DNA of 64,000 bases from Dactylellina haptotyla (taxonomy: Eukaryota; Ascomycota; Orbiliomycetes; Orbiliales; Orbiliaceae). Shown piece by piece: positions 10,701-22,570 of this stretch. Within the stretch, counting starts at the first letter, position 1. The number at the start of each line of letters is the position of its first letter. The position numbers and the translations under genes were made by a program. Under the pieces are notes generated by a model. It saw only the letters and a list, made by a program, of their open reading frames with translations, was not told the DNA's origin and searched no databases. The stretch is taken from NCBI GenBank assembly GCA_031310005.1, contig CM062387.1, positions 930,001 through 994,000 on the forward strand. The letters are read 5' to 3'.

Positions 10701-13700
10701 ATATGCACGGAGCCTGTGTGATCGGACATGTGGGTTAATCCGTACTGATGGTCGACATCCGTCCCACTCGAGGCGAAGCAACCTGTCTTATTCGGCTTGT
10801 CGTTTGACACTAGAGTGAAATTTGTTTAGCTTGATCGATAATTTAGTCGCCCCCCGGATTTGGAAACTACACTCTTGACATTGATCGGCCTATGGGAGCG
10901 CCGATTGGGCGCAGGGAACTGAGAAGAGCGACCCCAAAGAGAAGGGCGAAAAGTTGGATATCAGGAACTCCCTCTTCTGATTATGGTGCGAAGTGCCGTG
11001 CGCTCGTGCATGTGCCATGGAAAGCCATGGATACAATTTTTGATCCTAACCCAACCGGCATCCGACCCTTCGCTTTTTTGAAATCTGACGAAAGGATGAG
11101 CATACGAGGCGGTTGTGGCGACACGAAAAAAATATTGGAGCGGATTCCATCTTCTGTAAAATTCGGATTCGATCCGACAAGGCAAGCCCTGCCATCCCAT
11201 GCCATCTGACAAAATATTCGCTACCGGTTTGTTTCCTTGCTTTGAACACGATCCAAACGAGCCTGCCCTTCGGTTTCCCCACGTCGTTGCAGATAGATTG
11301 CAATTTTCAGGCTTGAGCCGCGTGGGGACATGTTTCCTCTGCCGACAGGCGATTTTGGATAGTCTGGAACCCAGATTCGAACTCTAAACGAGACAAGTGA
11401 AATTGCTTCCAAGCCGCCTCAAGATCTTTGAATCTCTTTTTTCAAGACCAGAGCCACTTGCTCCCAATATTCCAGAAATTGGGCTTGGAAGAAAGAGGAC
11501 AGTGCATCCCGCGGCCCCCCAAAGCTATTTCGGAACGAGTTTTCGGCAACATTGCCGGATATTGCAAAAATGCGAGGTCATCGGCCATCAACCATCATCT
11601 TAAGAGGGACGGAATCGTTCCATTCACACCCTATTTCAAAGCAAGCGAAAGACATACAGTGCATTATACGGACGCACTTTTAGCGACTGTACTATCGACC
11701 AGTGATCTCACCGATCGCAATTCCTTGGGCATAGAGCTGCGTCCTGCTGATATGCTTCTTTTGATGGAAAGCTGCGGCAGCGGCTGGCGTCATGCACAGT
11801 AGGTTTCACCTCTGTAAGCTCAACAGCAGAAACGGTTTCTGCGTTGGGCAAAATCTTCCATGGTTTTGCAATTTTACATGAATGCAACGACGTCGACGTT
11901 GGGTTTAGGTGGTGCAGCGCTGGTCTGGATGGCCCCTCCCGTCCTGATTTGATTACTGGGCATATCGAGCCTCTGCATGACGACGGAACATTGCAACGTC
12001 TACGAACTTATTTTTTTTTTGTTTTCCTTGGTTTTAATTTTTAATTTTGGTATTTTCGCTCGCCTTCCCGGCTTTTGGGGTCGTTTTCGTCATGGTCCGG
12101 AAGCTTAGCCAACTCTCCCTGCATAAGTATTTAAGGGCTAAATAGGGACGTCTGGATTTAACGGCTTTGAAATCGATTCGGCCGGTCGCGTCTATGTGCA
12201 ACGGCTCACATGGCCCTGCTAATCATACCGTATCGGAACCGCTTGCAGTACGTCTTTTCGATGATAGCGCATGAATGCGAGATGAGGAAATACATATGAT
12301 TACTTCTGATAATATCCGTCGTAGTTCCAAGGAACGCTCGAAACTCAAAGGCGAAACGGGGACATTAATATCAACCCTTTATCGATATCGCTAAGTTGCA
12401 CTTAAAAAAATATTTGCGTGAATTAGACGCACACACTTATGCATGCGGTGGTTTTCTTATTATCGTCACTATTAGCATTTGCTATTATTGATACGATCTT
12501 CCTCTGGCTAGCGAGATTGCATTTGCTGTCCCCGTTATCCAATCATTACGCAATTTCCATTGAGATAATAAACAGAAAGCCCTTTTTTTCGATATCGTAA
12601 TAGCCCATATGCTTTTTTTTTTTAAACCACCCCTCCTTGAATTTAACCCCTCATGCTCTGATAGAAGGGCTTAGCAGCCGCTTATCCTTCATGTTCTGCA
12701 GGCTTCCCCGCAAATGTGTAATCAGACGGCGGGACAGCTGCCGAGGTTAAAGTGATCATCATAGAAATTGGGATGTATGATATCAATCTGATGTTCAGTA
12801 TTCAACATGGTATATTCCTAGAGATCTCGGTTTTTGATTCCCATCGTTGAAGGCGCTAGGCAGCTGTCGTCAGAAGCTGAGCGATTTGCAGTATTTTACA
12901 AGTTCGCGAATTGGAAGTCTTTCTTCACTGCCATCGTATTTTTTTCAGCGCTTAGGGTGTTCCAATACAGTAGCATGTAGCTGACGGGCCCGCCGTATAG
13001 ACCGTATAGACCTCGTTTTTAGTGTCTTGTGCACAGATATTTGTCTTAGCTGACTTTTTGCTCCCTTTTTTTTTTTTTTGCCTCCCGAGGTAATATACTG
13101 TAGATCGATCGGTGGTCGCCGTGTATTATACGAGGAGACGAATTCCTCCTGGATAATGGCGCTAGGTCTGAGAGGCATAAGGCTGAACCACTTACTCCGA
13201 GGCAGGAATCGTCCCAAATACCAGGGTGAGGGTATTGGGCGAAAGGAAAGAAATCATGTTCTATCAAAGTGGATATAAAGGATTCGAACTAGCTTGATAA
13301 AGATTGAAACACTGTCTAGAACAAATGTTGGATGACAGCAGGTGACCCACGGCGGCTATTATTCTCGACACCTTTGCTAGAATAATCGGCTTCCCGTTTA
13401 CTGCGAGAATTCAAGCCTGAGGGAAGAACGTGACTCGTGTCGCAGCATGTCATACATGCTATCTCCACCAATCATAAACGCGTGATTCTACGTTCTCGAT
13501 AAAGTTGGATTTTTCGGGTGCAGGCAGATGCTGCGCCAGGGTCAACATTGGAGGCACAGGGAATGATGCACGGTAGCACAACACAAGTGGCTCAACGGGA
13601 TCTCATGAAATCCTCTGAGGAAAACCGAGGCCATGGTAGGAGATCCGTTCGGAGGATATTTTCCACATGGGCTTTTTGTACGACCCCTACATGGAGATCG

Positions 13701-14288
13701 ATGAAGGAAGGAGAATAGGGTGATTTGTTACCTGCAGGCCGCCGAATCGGAGCAAGAAAAGAGAAAGGGAGAGCTCACATGACCTAGGCTACTAGGAAGG
13801 AGAAAACATCAAGGGGTTCCTTGCAGGCGTGCTGGAGTGCCCCGAAGAACATGCAAGGTCCCGCAATTAGAGCCGCTCTTCAAATTAGAAGGACAATAAC
13901 GGAAGTAGCCATCTCAGGAATGCCTTCTTAAATTCCTCAATTCTAGCAAAAAATGCTTGGCTTAGGCAAATTTATTCTCGCGGCCGCAAGGGCCATACGA
14001 AATTGCTTACTGAGCGATGGAAATTCCATTAGGTTGTTAATTTTGGCATCATAGCGAGCTATCGAGCTTGGGGAGCGAGAGGGAGCCTTAGAATAGCTGT
14101 AGACTAAACAATGTTGGAATTTAGGGTGTTCAAGTAGGAGATTCGGCTCTCTCCTCTCGTTCGTTATGAAGACCTTGTTTCTTCATGTAGTCTGATTACA
14201 TCCTACTATTCGAAATATCCTCTTCTGTCCTTGGATTTTAGTTTGATAAGATTATTTTGTAGTTGACGACAAGTCAGTCACCGACGAC
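7725..14288. other. Gene-free 6.5 kb between divergent genes
   Basis: The DNA between the transporter start and the O-fucosyltransferase-like gene contains no open frame with recognisable protein character. The first part (7725-8650) is purine/pyrimidine-asymmetric, with an AAG-rich run near 8305-8322, and probably serves as leader and promoter of the transporter. Homopolymer T runs occur at 8711-8726, 12011-12020 and 13066-13079. I found no tRNA, inverted repeat pair or transposon coding remnant. Confidence 0.5.
8711..8726. repeat. Poly(T) run, 16 nt
   Basis: Sixteen consecutive T residues follow a C/T-rich stretch. Such poly(dA:dT) runs commonly exclude nucleosomes in fungal intergenic DNA. 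It lies in the large gene-free block upstream of the transporter gene. Confidence 0.8.
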
Positions 14289-15792
14289 ATGAATCCTCCA
14301 GAGTATTCTGTCATCCCGACAGGGGACGAATTTGAGGATTTGGACCTAGACGTGGAGCATTCACCAACGAGTAGCGAAATCAACGAAAAACAGTGGTTCG
14401 CGAAGAACAAGAACTATGCCTATAAAGTCGTCGTACGATCAAAGTGGCTCCTCTGCACCCTGGGGATTACTATCTGTGTTATAATTGCAATGAGTGCAGC
14501 CTTCATTCTGGGTATCGGACTTGGAACACTCTGTCAGAGATTACGGGATTTCAGGTCGAGTTTATTCTCGCCATCGACAGCTTTATATGGTGTGGGACTA
14601 CCAGAAGATAAGCCACTCATAAACTTCGATATTACGGGAGGCATAGATTACGAAGTTGCTAGCAAAGAGTGTTACAGAGACAAGAGGGGAAGGATACAAA
14701 ACACCTATATTACTTGCGTTATTGATGATAGCAATACCGATCCTACAATAGTAAGGAATATGGTGTTGGAGTGTACGAGATACGCTGTTAACGCTAGAAT
14801 GGGACTTGTTTTACCACAGGTGGCAATTGAAGGAGCATCAGGGTAGGTGTTTCATATGTTAGAACGAGATCGCTAAGACAATGATGTACTAACCTTATCA
14901 TACGTACAGGAATGTGTCAGTGTCCTATTTATTCGATGAAGAACACTTTAAGAAAGCCCTTGGCGAAATATGCCCTAATACCCTTGTTGTCGACGATATT
15001 TCGAATATCGAAAATCTGTCAAAAGCTATAATAACGCCGATAGCCGACCCGGTGAACATTCCTTCTGGGAGTCAGAAAAGTACCATTCCTCTGGAGACTT
15101 TCCAGCAGGATATACTGAAATACCTGAACGCGACACCGTCAGTAGAAAATCCCGGCATTGTGCAGCTGAAGGTTGGAGCGTCCGGGTCGAAAAATGAGAA
15201 CGACAATATGAATCTCCTAGCTACGTTTGGTAGCCTGGTGCGGCCCCGCCAGGATATCCTGGTATTTGCTTCAAAAATATTGTACCAGATGAAGTCAAAA
15301 TACAAGTTAAAGATGGACTTATCCGGGAGTACGCCGGATAAAGGCACCTTCGCTGGGGTCTGTCTAGATGGATCGGGTTCGAATTACGAAGAAAGTTCTA
15401 AAGTGTATCTTGATATGCTCAGAGGGTTGGAAGAACGATACGAGTACCTCTATACCTCTTCGGCGAATTACTCGGCTATCGATGAGCTTCGCTCTGAAGC
15501 TCAGAAAGTCGGTATCACCGTTCTAACCCGATGGGACTTGCTTTCAGATATCGAAGATATCGAATATATTGAGAAAAGTCTCAGCCGAGATCACGAAATA
15601 CTAATTGATTATCTGGTCATGCTCAGGAGTGGGTGGTTTATGGGTCAAGGATCCAGCGGATTTAGCGTCAATGTTGCCGCTAAACGACACAGAATCGCCC
15701 AGCACGCAGGGTCGATGACCTGGCCGAAGGATGAGTGGAGCCATCTCGTGGGTCGTATCGATCAGGAGATCGTACAACGGGCTTGGTTGTAG
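14289..15792 (+). CDS. Type II membrane protein, GDP-fucose O-fucosyltransferase-like (PF10250-like), probably a pseudo-enzyme
   Basis: Two exons, 14289-14842 and 14910-15792, with a 67-nt GT-AG intron, encode 478 residues. An N-terminal cytosolic tail (1-52) is followed by one membrane helix (about 53-78). The lumenal part then carries the pattern seen in fungal O-fucosyltransferase-like proteins: YLFDEEHFKKAL..CP, a late segment VTVLTR-like (ITVLTRWDLL), and LIDYLVMLRSGWFMGQGSSGFSVNVAAKRH near the C-terminus. Known: this fold uses GDP-fucose-like donors in the secretory pathway, with a conserved G-x-H-L-R motif whose Arg contacts the donor. Here that position reads GVCLDG (C336, D338), so both the His and the Arg are absent. 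Inferred: a diverged or inactive Golgi/ER protein. The family call is by pattern only and of moderate confidence. No cluster partner is visible. Confidence 0.65.
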
Positions 15793-16086
15793 ACGAACGC
15801 GGAAAGGTGTTGCTTGTGGGATCTTGTTATCTAAGGTTATCAACTGTGTCGCTTAAAGCTGGACCCTGCAGCCAACTCGAAGGAGCGGCAGCGATACGGT
15901 GGGTCTTCGAGCTTGCACATATACCATAGTCTCGTGTAATAGATAGATGAATGAATGAACGAACGAATGAATGAATGCTCGAAACGGGAAGCTTTGCAAG
16001 AGACGATGAAAGCCCACAAGGAGGCCAACCGCGCGAATGCACCGGACGGACGCCGTTGAAAGCGACGCGAACCGGAAATTTGTATG
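15793..16086. other. 3' region of the O-fucosyltransferase-like gene with an (AATG)n-like microsatellite
   Basis: This is the short spacer before the TAD3 leader. Bases 15941-15977 hold an imperfect tetranucleotide tract of AATG and AACG/ACGA units. No gene is visible. Confidence 0.6.
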
Positions 16087-16910
16087 AGGCTGCCGATCTT
16101 GCTTTTTGTGTTGCGGCGGTCGTCCCCTCCGTGCTGATCCCTCCACCCCCCAAAAAAAAAAAAAAAAAAAAAAAAGGCGAGAGAATTGGTGGTTCATCCA
16201 CCCCGACAAACGTTGCAGACCACATCAACCTCCTCGGCTTCTCAATCTTTCAACATCCCACAACATCACCGCCCTTCATTTCTACTGCTCTTTCACTTCC
16301 TATATCAGTTGAAATAGCTACGATCTTAAGGTTGCTCACGACCAAACTCTCTAACGACTGCTAAACCAAGGCACTTCTTGCTTCCTTCTGCCCGTTCTCT
16401 ATATCATCATTGATTGAGTCACCCAGATCGCTCTCATCAGTCGCTCACTTGCTACAAACCGTAGCAACCACAATTAGCTCGCCAACATCTCCTGGTATAT
16501 TCCCGTGTGTTTGCATCAACCCCCCAGGTATCTTCTAGTGCAGTTCATCCAACTGACGGTTGCATCAATCACCTTCTAGGCATTTCGTTTTCTTTGCCTA
16601 CTATTATATCATTCTTTTCTGCCTGGGTCTTTTGTTTACACCAGGATCCTCGTAGTAGAGATAATCAGCGACCCCATATCTTCCTAGGAACAGCGTCCGC
16701 TGTTTGCTCTTGGGGGCCTTATTTCTGCAACCCCCGAGAGCAGCATACAATCAAAAGCTTTTAGAAGGCTGGATATATCTTGTATCCGTATAATCTCCCT
16801 GAAGCCTCCATTACGACAAATAATCCAATAGCACCCAGTTGCTTCTCAGCTGAAGTCGATCCTCCTTCCTCTGTTCAAAGAAACAGCAGGCTCCCGCCAA
16901 AGAAACGGTA
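16087..16910 (+). promoter_or_regulatory. Promoter and long ATG-free leader of the TAD3 gene
   Basis: The 824 nt before the TAD3 start codon contain no ATG on the sense strand, against 17 on the opposite strand. The last upstream ATG is at 16084. The sequence is C/T-rich from about 16200 on and contains a 24-nt A run at 16152-16175 that may mark the nucleosome-free promoter. Depletion of upstream start codons is what selection on a scanned 5' UTR produces, so most of this stretch is probably transcribed. The transcription start cannot be placed from sequence. Confidence 0.6.
16152..16175. repeat. Poly(A) run, 24 nt
   Basis: A run of 24 A follows a short C-run, about 740 bp upstream of the TAD3 start codon. 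It is likely a poly(dA:dT) promoter element. Confidence 0.8.
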
Positions 16911-19900
16911 ATGTCGACTGGCCAAGACGTCTCTCACAAGCCGCTACCGGCTGAATCTTGTCAGAAGCCAGAAAGCAGCTCTCAAATAGCATCCAGTAAT
17001 GCACCGACACAGCCTCCAGTAGCCTCCAGAAGCCAATCTCGTGGGCAACCTCGTCGAGGCGGATTCCAAGGCCCCAATAGCCGGTCGAATTCCAGTGGAC
17101 CTTACAATGAGAGCTATCGAAACCGCTCATCTTCCGGGGGTAGAGGTGGCCGTGGGGCCAACCTTGGGAATTGGGGAAACGGTCGTGACTACGATAGACG
17201 AACCGAAAACCGCTCCCAATCTACTGGTAGCGGTAGCCCCTACCCTAGAGGTTATAACAACACTGGAGGAAGCCGCCCAGGCTCTCAAGGTCCGCCCCAC
17301 GGTTCCCTGAACAACCCTCACGGAAGACAGGGTAATCGAAATCGAAGCGGGGGAAGTGGGCATAGCAGGCCTAGGACTCCTAGTGTTGGTAGAGGCTTCC
17401 CAAACAACGCTTCCAGCAGCCCGCAAAATCCATCTCCACGTCCCACGTGGAACGGGCAAAGTAGCTCCCAGCCGAATAACAAGAGCCGCTCTTCTTCGAA
17501 CCAGCCAGTTACAGTCCCTATATCTTCATCAGATGATCCAGCTACAAAAATGCTAGAGCAGACCCCTTCCGCCCCATCAGAAAATAGACCAACAGCTGTT
17601 GTCCCAGCTAGTGAAGAGCAACAGTTTAGTCCTTCTGCTTCCACACAGGAAACTCCCGTACCCCCGATAAGCGGCTCTTCTGCATCACCGACCAAAGACA
17701 CTCTTCCATCTTTTGATAGCGGCACCACAAAAGCAATCCCCCTTACATCTCAGGAGGAGAACGCCGCCATAAAGAAGAAGAAGAAGAACAGCTCGAAGAA
17801 GAAGAAACGTGAGAACGAGGGCGAACCAGAGCCGAACGGAGAAGATGCAGATAATGAAGGAACTAGTGGTTCCGAAGAAAGATCTACATCACCACCGGCA
17901 GCTCCAAAGTTCGGAGCAGACCTCGTTACTGCGACTCTCACAACCTCTCGAGCCACTATTACTATCATTCCTAAGCCTGGCCTACCGGGCGGAGATCCGA
18001 CTATTCTTCAAAAAGAAAAACGCGACGAGAGCAAACTGGATGACGAGGGCAATAAGGAAGCTGTACGTCCCATGCTTGAAGAGTTTCGCCGGAAAGATAG
18101 TCGTTTCAAGCTATTACCAACTCGTCGCGAACTTACCGCGGCGGTCGAACAAAGTAAGTTTTTCCAAAATCCTGGCAATATCTGGACTTCCCTAACTTTT
18201 CCACTAGTGGAGGTTTACACTGTTGTCGTCCATAGTAGGGCAGCGAATGAGGTTGTAAAGTAGGTTTACCTCTAATATGCAATAATACAAATTGCACAAG
18301 CTGACCACTAAATTAACAGCACCATAAAGAAAGCCACTGATGTATTGAAAGAGGGTGTCCCTGACTGCCAACACCTCCGCCGCCTAGTTAAACCAGAGAA
18401 CCTACCGCCTTCACTAACCGGTCTGCCGGAGAGTCTCTTTATTGATTATTCTACAGAGAACCAGTCTCCATCTGTTAAGATCAACCCGGACGGTAGTGTC
18501 GAGAAAGTTTCAAGATCCCGTGGAGCGTCGCGAGCACAACGACGCCGCAGGAACGCCTCATATCGGAAAGGCGAGAAGCCTTTGTATGTTTTGCTGTGCC
18601 CGGTTGTCTCTATGACAATCCGGGAGCTTTACGAAGTGCTATCCGCGCATCCTCTATTCGCAGGTGTCGATCTAGATTGCGAAGTTCCTTTCGACTCCCA
18701 AGACATTCCTCAGATTATCAGGCATACTGTTCCCCAATGGGCTCCCTGCAATATGAAACAGTCTAACCACTGGACCGAGAAGTACTGGCCAACTATTTAT
18801 CGTCGTACGAACCCCTATGGCCCTCACCCTTTCTTAACGAATAAATGGGAAGACAAGTTGCATGAGCCCTATCCGATTGACGAAATGGATTATATTGATT
18901 TTGACGGAACTGAAATGACTATGGGCGAGTATTACATGCGACTTGCTCGCAAGGTTGCTGAAGAAGGCGAAAAGAAGGGGGATGGGCTTAGAATTGGATG
19001 CGTCGTCGTCGAGTTGAAGGAACGCGACGGGCCAGTACAAGGAAAAGTTATGGCCGTTGCTCATGACGCTCGTATTCAAGCTAATAACCCACTCGCGCAC
19101 GCCTGTTATCGTGCTATTTCCCTTGTTGGGAGAAAGAGAGTCGAAGTCACTGCCCGCCATAAGCCGAAGGTCAATGCATTTGCCTTGAATGCGCCGAACT
19201 CGCCGATGGAGGACGACTTTTACGGAAGAGTCCCAGGTGATCCTGATGGCTATCTGATGAATGATTTGGTTGTATTTATGACCCACGAGCCCTGCGTTAT
19301 GTGTTCTATGGCTATGGTTCACAGTCGTATCGGCTGCCTCGTTTATAGCGAACCTATGATCAGTGGAGGCTTGCATGCAGACCTCGCTCCTGCTGAAGGC
19401 CATGGGCTTCCCTTTGAAGGTGTTACGGATGAAGATGTAGCTGCCTATAGAGCCCGACACGGTATTCCAGAACCTGATTCAAACCAACGGCGAGACCTTA
19501 ATGATAATATCCCGGCTGGTGAGGCTGCCGATCAAGACGGTGAAGTCCAGATTAAGGTTAAACTTCCAAAGGGTAAAGGCAAGGGGAAGAATGGGGCCAT
19601 CCAAACGAGAGAGGAATTTATGAAAGAGACTGCAAACAAGTTGAAGGAAGATCTTGCACCAGTTGATCCTTCTTTGAAGACAGACGAAGCTGTTATCGAT
19701 GCCTGCAGAGACAAGGCTATTAGCAAGAAACAACGGGAGAAGGATACATCGTTCTTCAAAGCTATTAGAGCTGCTTTGCTGCGTGAACGAGACATCCAAG
19801 AAGAAGAAGCGGCTATTCAGGCTAGAATTGCTGCAAACCAAGAAGTTCAAAGAAAGCTGAACGTACTCGACAAAGCCACTCAAACATCCAAAATATACGA

Positions 19901-21269
19901 CTCTATTAAGGACGGGGAGGATTATCTTAGTGCTCCCTCGAACATTAACATTGGCGCTCTAGAGTTCAAAGACGATCAAAATCAGAAACGAGAGGGGTCC
20001 TCCAAGAGCCTTACCAAGGAGAACCTCAAATATTTCTCTCAAACCGATAATGTTGCTGAAATTGTTCCCCTCCATCAAGATTTGGAATCATCTGTCTATG
20101 ATCCCGAAGACGGTGGGAAGTTTGCTCAGACTCGTTCGGTCTACGCTAAGAGCGCAGCTAATACAGGAGCTATTGCCGTTAAAATGGGAACTAAACCGAA
20201 TGATAATACTATTGGAGAAGAGAACACTCTCGTTAAAGGGGAGAAGGAAGGAGACCCGAGTATGGCTAGACTTGATTCCTCCCGAGACGGAAGTCCTGGA
20301 GGATTTGGAGGCCTAGGAATGATCGATATCACCGGAGTTAACGAGGAACGCCTTCATACCACCGGTAACGCCGACGCGGTCGAGAAAAAAGAGGAGCAGC
20401 AAGGGATGCATTTGGTAGTTGACAATACATCGACCGCGGGGGCAGAACGTGGTAGGAGTAGAACTCCTGCACCTTTCAAGCCTGGTACGGGAGATTTTGT
20501 TCCTGTTAATATCAGTTACGAGTCGCCGCCACGTCTGTCTGGTTCTTCTCCTGACAACGACTTCGCCACTAGTGGGGGTGAGGAAACTGCAGGGACCGGG
20601 TGCGAGGAGGACGACAGTGACGTTGATGTCGGCGCGGCCTTCGACATTATGGCTGTTGAAGCGCCAGATACGGCCGAAAACAATGGAGCGGAGCCTGAAG
20701 GCGAGAAGAAAAAGAAGAAGAAGAAGAGGTCGCGTGCTAAGAAGAAGAAGGCTCTTGAGGATGCTAAGGCAGATGCTACACAAGCGGAGGGGTTCAAAAT
20801 GGTCAATGCCGACGAAGCAAAGGACGCGTCCACCAAGATCGAAACCCTTAAGAACTCGGCTACGCATGGTAGTTCCACAACGGACCCTTCCGATCCTTCC
20901 CGTGAGATTAATGGAGAACAAAATACTGGAACCTCCGGCGCAAACAGTCGCCCTCAATCCCCCAAGGTCGATGCTACCAACGATAAGAACGAGGACGAAT
21001 TTCCGGTTGTGGGGAAACAGGATGCTGAGGAGGATCTCGAGCCGGATGAGTTGGTCAGACCAACACGTCCGTTCCGTCTACTCAAGGATAAGACGAATGT
21101 TGGATTCCCTAAGTATGACCACGGTCCTGGAGACGGCTATGGCTTATTTTGGCGCGAGAAACTCAACTGGAAGTTCTTGTGCTTCCGCTATAGCCCCCCA
21201 GAGTACGAAGCTGAGTGGGATGCCAAATTGGAGTGGGAGGGAGAAACGAACGACGGTCTACATGCATGA
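16911..21269 (+). CDS. TAD3: tRNA-specific adenosine-34 deaminase subunit TAD3 (ADAT3), with a large internal insertion
   Basis: Three exons, 16911-18153, 18208-18259 and 18320-21269, encode 1,414 residues, against roughly 320-450 for usual members. Residues 1-410 are disordered: RGG/SRG-rich (about 45-150), Ser/Pro-rich, with a lysine run near 290. The ADAT3 N-terminal domain follows at about 411-560, from the segment MEVYTVVVHSRAANEVV. The deaminase core shows the zinc ligands H692 (in HACYRAI) and C757/C760 (in THEPCVMCSMAMVHSRIG). The catalytic Glu of HAE enzymes is Cys here, as expected of the non-catalytic subunit. The core stops after GGLHAD (781-786). The terminal element GYGLFWREKLNWKFLCF, which packs on the fold in relatives, comes only at 1371, so about 585 charged, low-complexity residues lie between. 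Known: TAD3 pairs with TAD2 to make inosine-34 in tRNA anticodons. Introns are 54 and 60 nt. The start is the first ATG after an ATG-free leader. Confidence 0.9.
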
Positions 21270-22570
21270 TTTACATGAATCATCGTACCTTTTCTCCTTC
21301 AACTCCTTTATTATGGGGTACTATTGCACTCTTCTTTCTTTTTTCTTTTCTCTTAAGATCTCTCAAGAACACAGATATGTACGAATGGAGGTGACAAAGT
21401 GATATTATTCTGCTGTCCTGTTTTTATCCCTGTTTGTTTCAGCACTCGTTTAATGTCGCAGCCCTACATGCATGTATTCGTCTGTCTCAAGAAGCCCGAG
21501 TTAAAGGGAGGAAAGAAATGCGGGGCGTTATAACAACAATTGCGATTTGACTATTAGCATTGCGTCTGGCGTTTTCCCCTTATATCTCTACGCCCTATTC
21601 CATATTTTCTTCAGAACCTTTTAACTAGCCACGATGTAACAAAATGCATAGCGAAGTGGAGTTAATTATTAGTTTTTTGTTATTCTTTTATTTCATTTTC
21701 CAACTTATGGCGTTCTTCTACTGTTTTCTTTCCTTTCCTCTTCTTTCTTTGGGTTTCCTTCCAATCATTTCTGCATGATCTGTCACAGTTCCTCGTCATC
21801 CTTCCCTGAAACTAGAAAGAGATATCCCAAATAAATTCTTTGATTTATGCACTTTCATTCATCTTCAATATGTTGACCTTTCCTGCAAATTTCTAAACTC
21901 AATTCGAAATACATCATCCACACAATCCCTTCCTTCTGTCGTAGTGCACCGCCTACCCAAGAGGCTTTTGTTCTTACAGCCAGGACTGGGATATTAGGTT
22001 CACATTAGAACAGCCATGTGTAATTTCAAGCCCCACTTTTAGAACAGTTACCATGACTAAACCTTTTCAAGTTCTTAATCTTCCAATGTTTGAAAAATAA
22101 GGGGTGTCAACACTAGCCGTTGAGCCTGCTGAACCCTGTTGGCTAGTGGAGTTACACTGCATAGCTACTATCCCAACTTGGTAACCATGCCCAAATTCGG
22201 CAAGATGGGTTCCTTGTTAATTTTCTAACAGTCGGTGTGTTGTGCGGTTCTGGTTTTCCAAAATATTCCTAGAATAAAAAGAATACTCATTTTAACTACG
22301 TTTTATTCTTTCATTCCCCCATGATCTGCAAAGACAATAACTTTTTTCACCCTCCTTCCGTTTGCCGATAACTCTAAAAAGTAGCCACATATAAACGCAC
22401 GCGATGCTCGCCAGGCTAATGAACGATGCATTCCCAAAATCCACCTTCATTAATTAGTATACCGTTCATTAGCCATTTATTGTCGTGATTTTTGATTGTT
22501 TTTATCCCACAAAGAAACAAACGGAGGAAGGAAAAGAGGCATAATGTGTGACTTAAATAGTCCCTCAGCA
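21270..22570. other. Intergenic between convergent genes
   Basis: About 1.3 kb of AT-rich DNA lies between the stop codons of TAD3 (+) and the 461-aa protein gene (-). It has T-rich runs consistent with 3' UTRs and polyadenylation regions. I see no gene or repeat family. Confidence 0.5.

Noticed and set aside
11365-11385. tRNA-like AGATTCGAACT
   Set aside because: A weak T-arm with G-U pairs can be drawn, but no A-box, anticodon arm or acceptor stem is present upstream.
13270-13300. tRNA-like GGATTCGAACT (reverse B-box)
   Set aside because: The flanks do not form a T-arm stem and no A-box or acceptor stem lies at the right distance on either strand.
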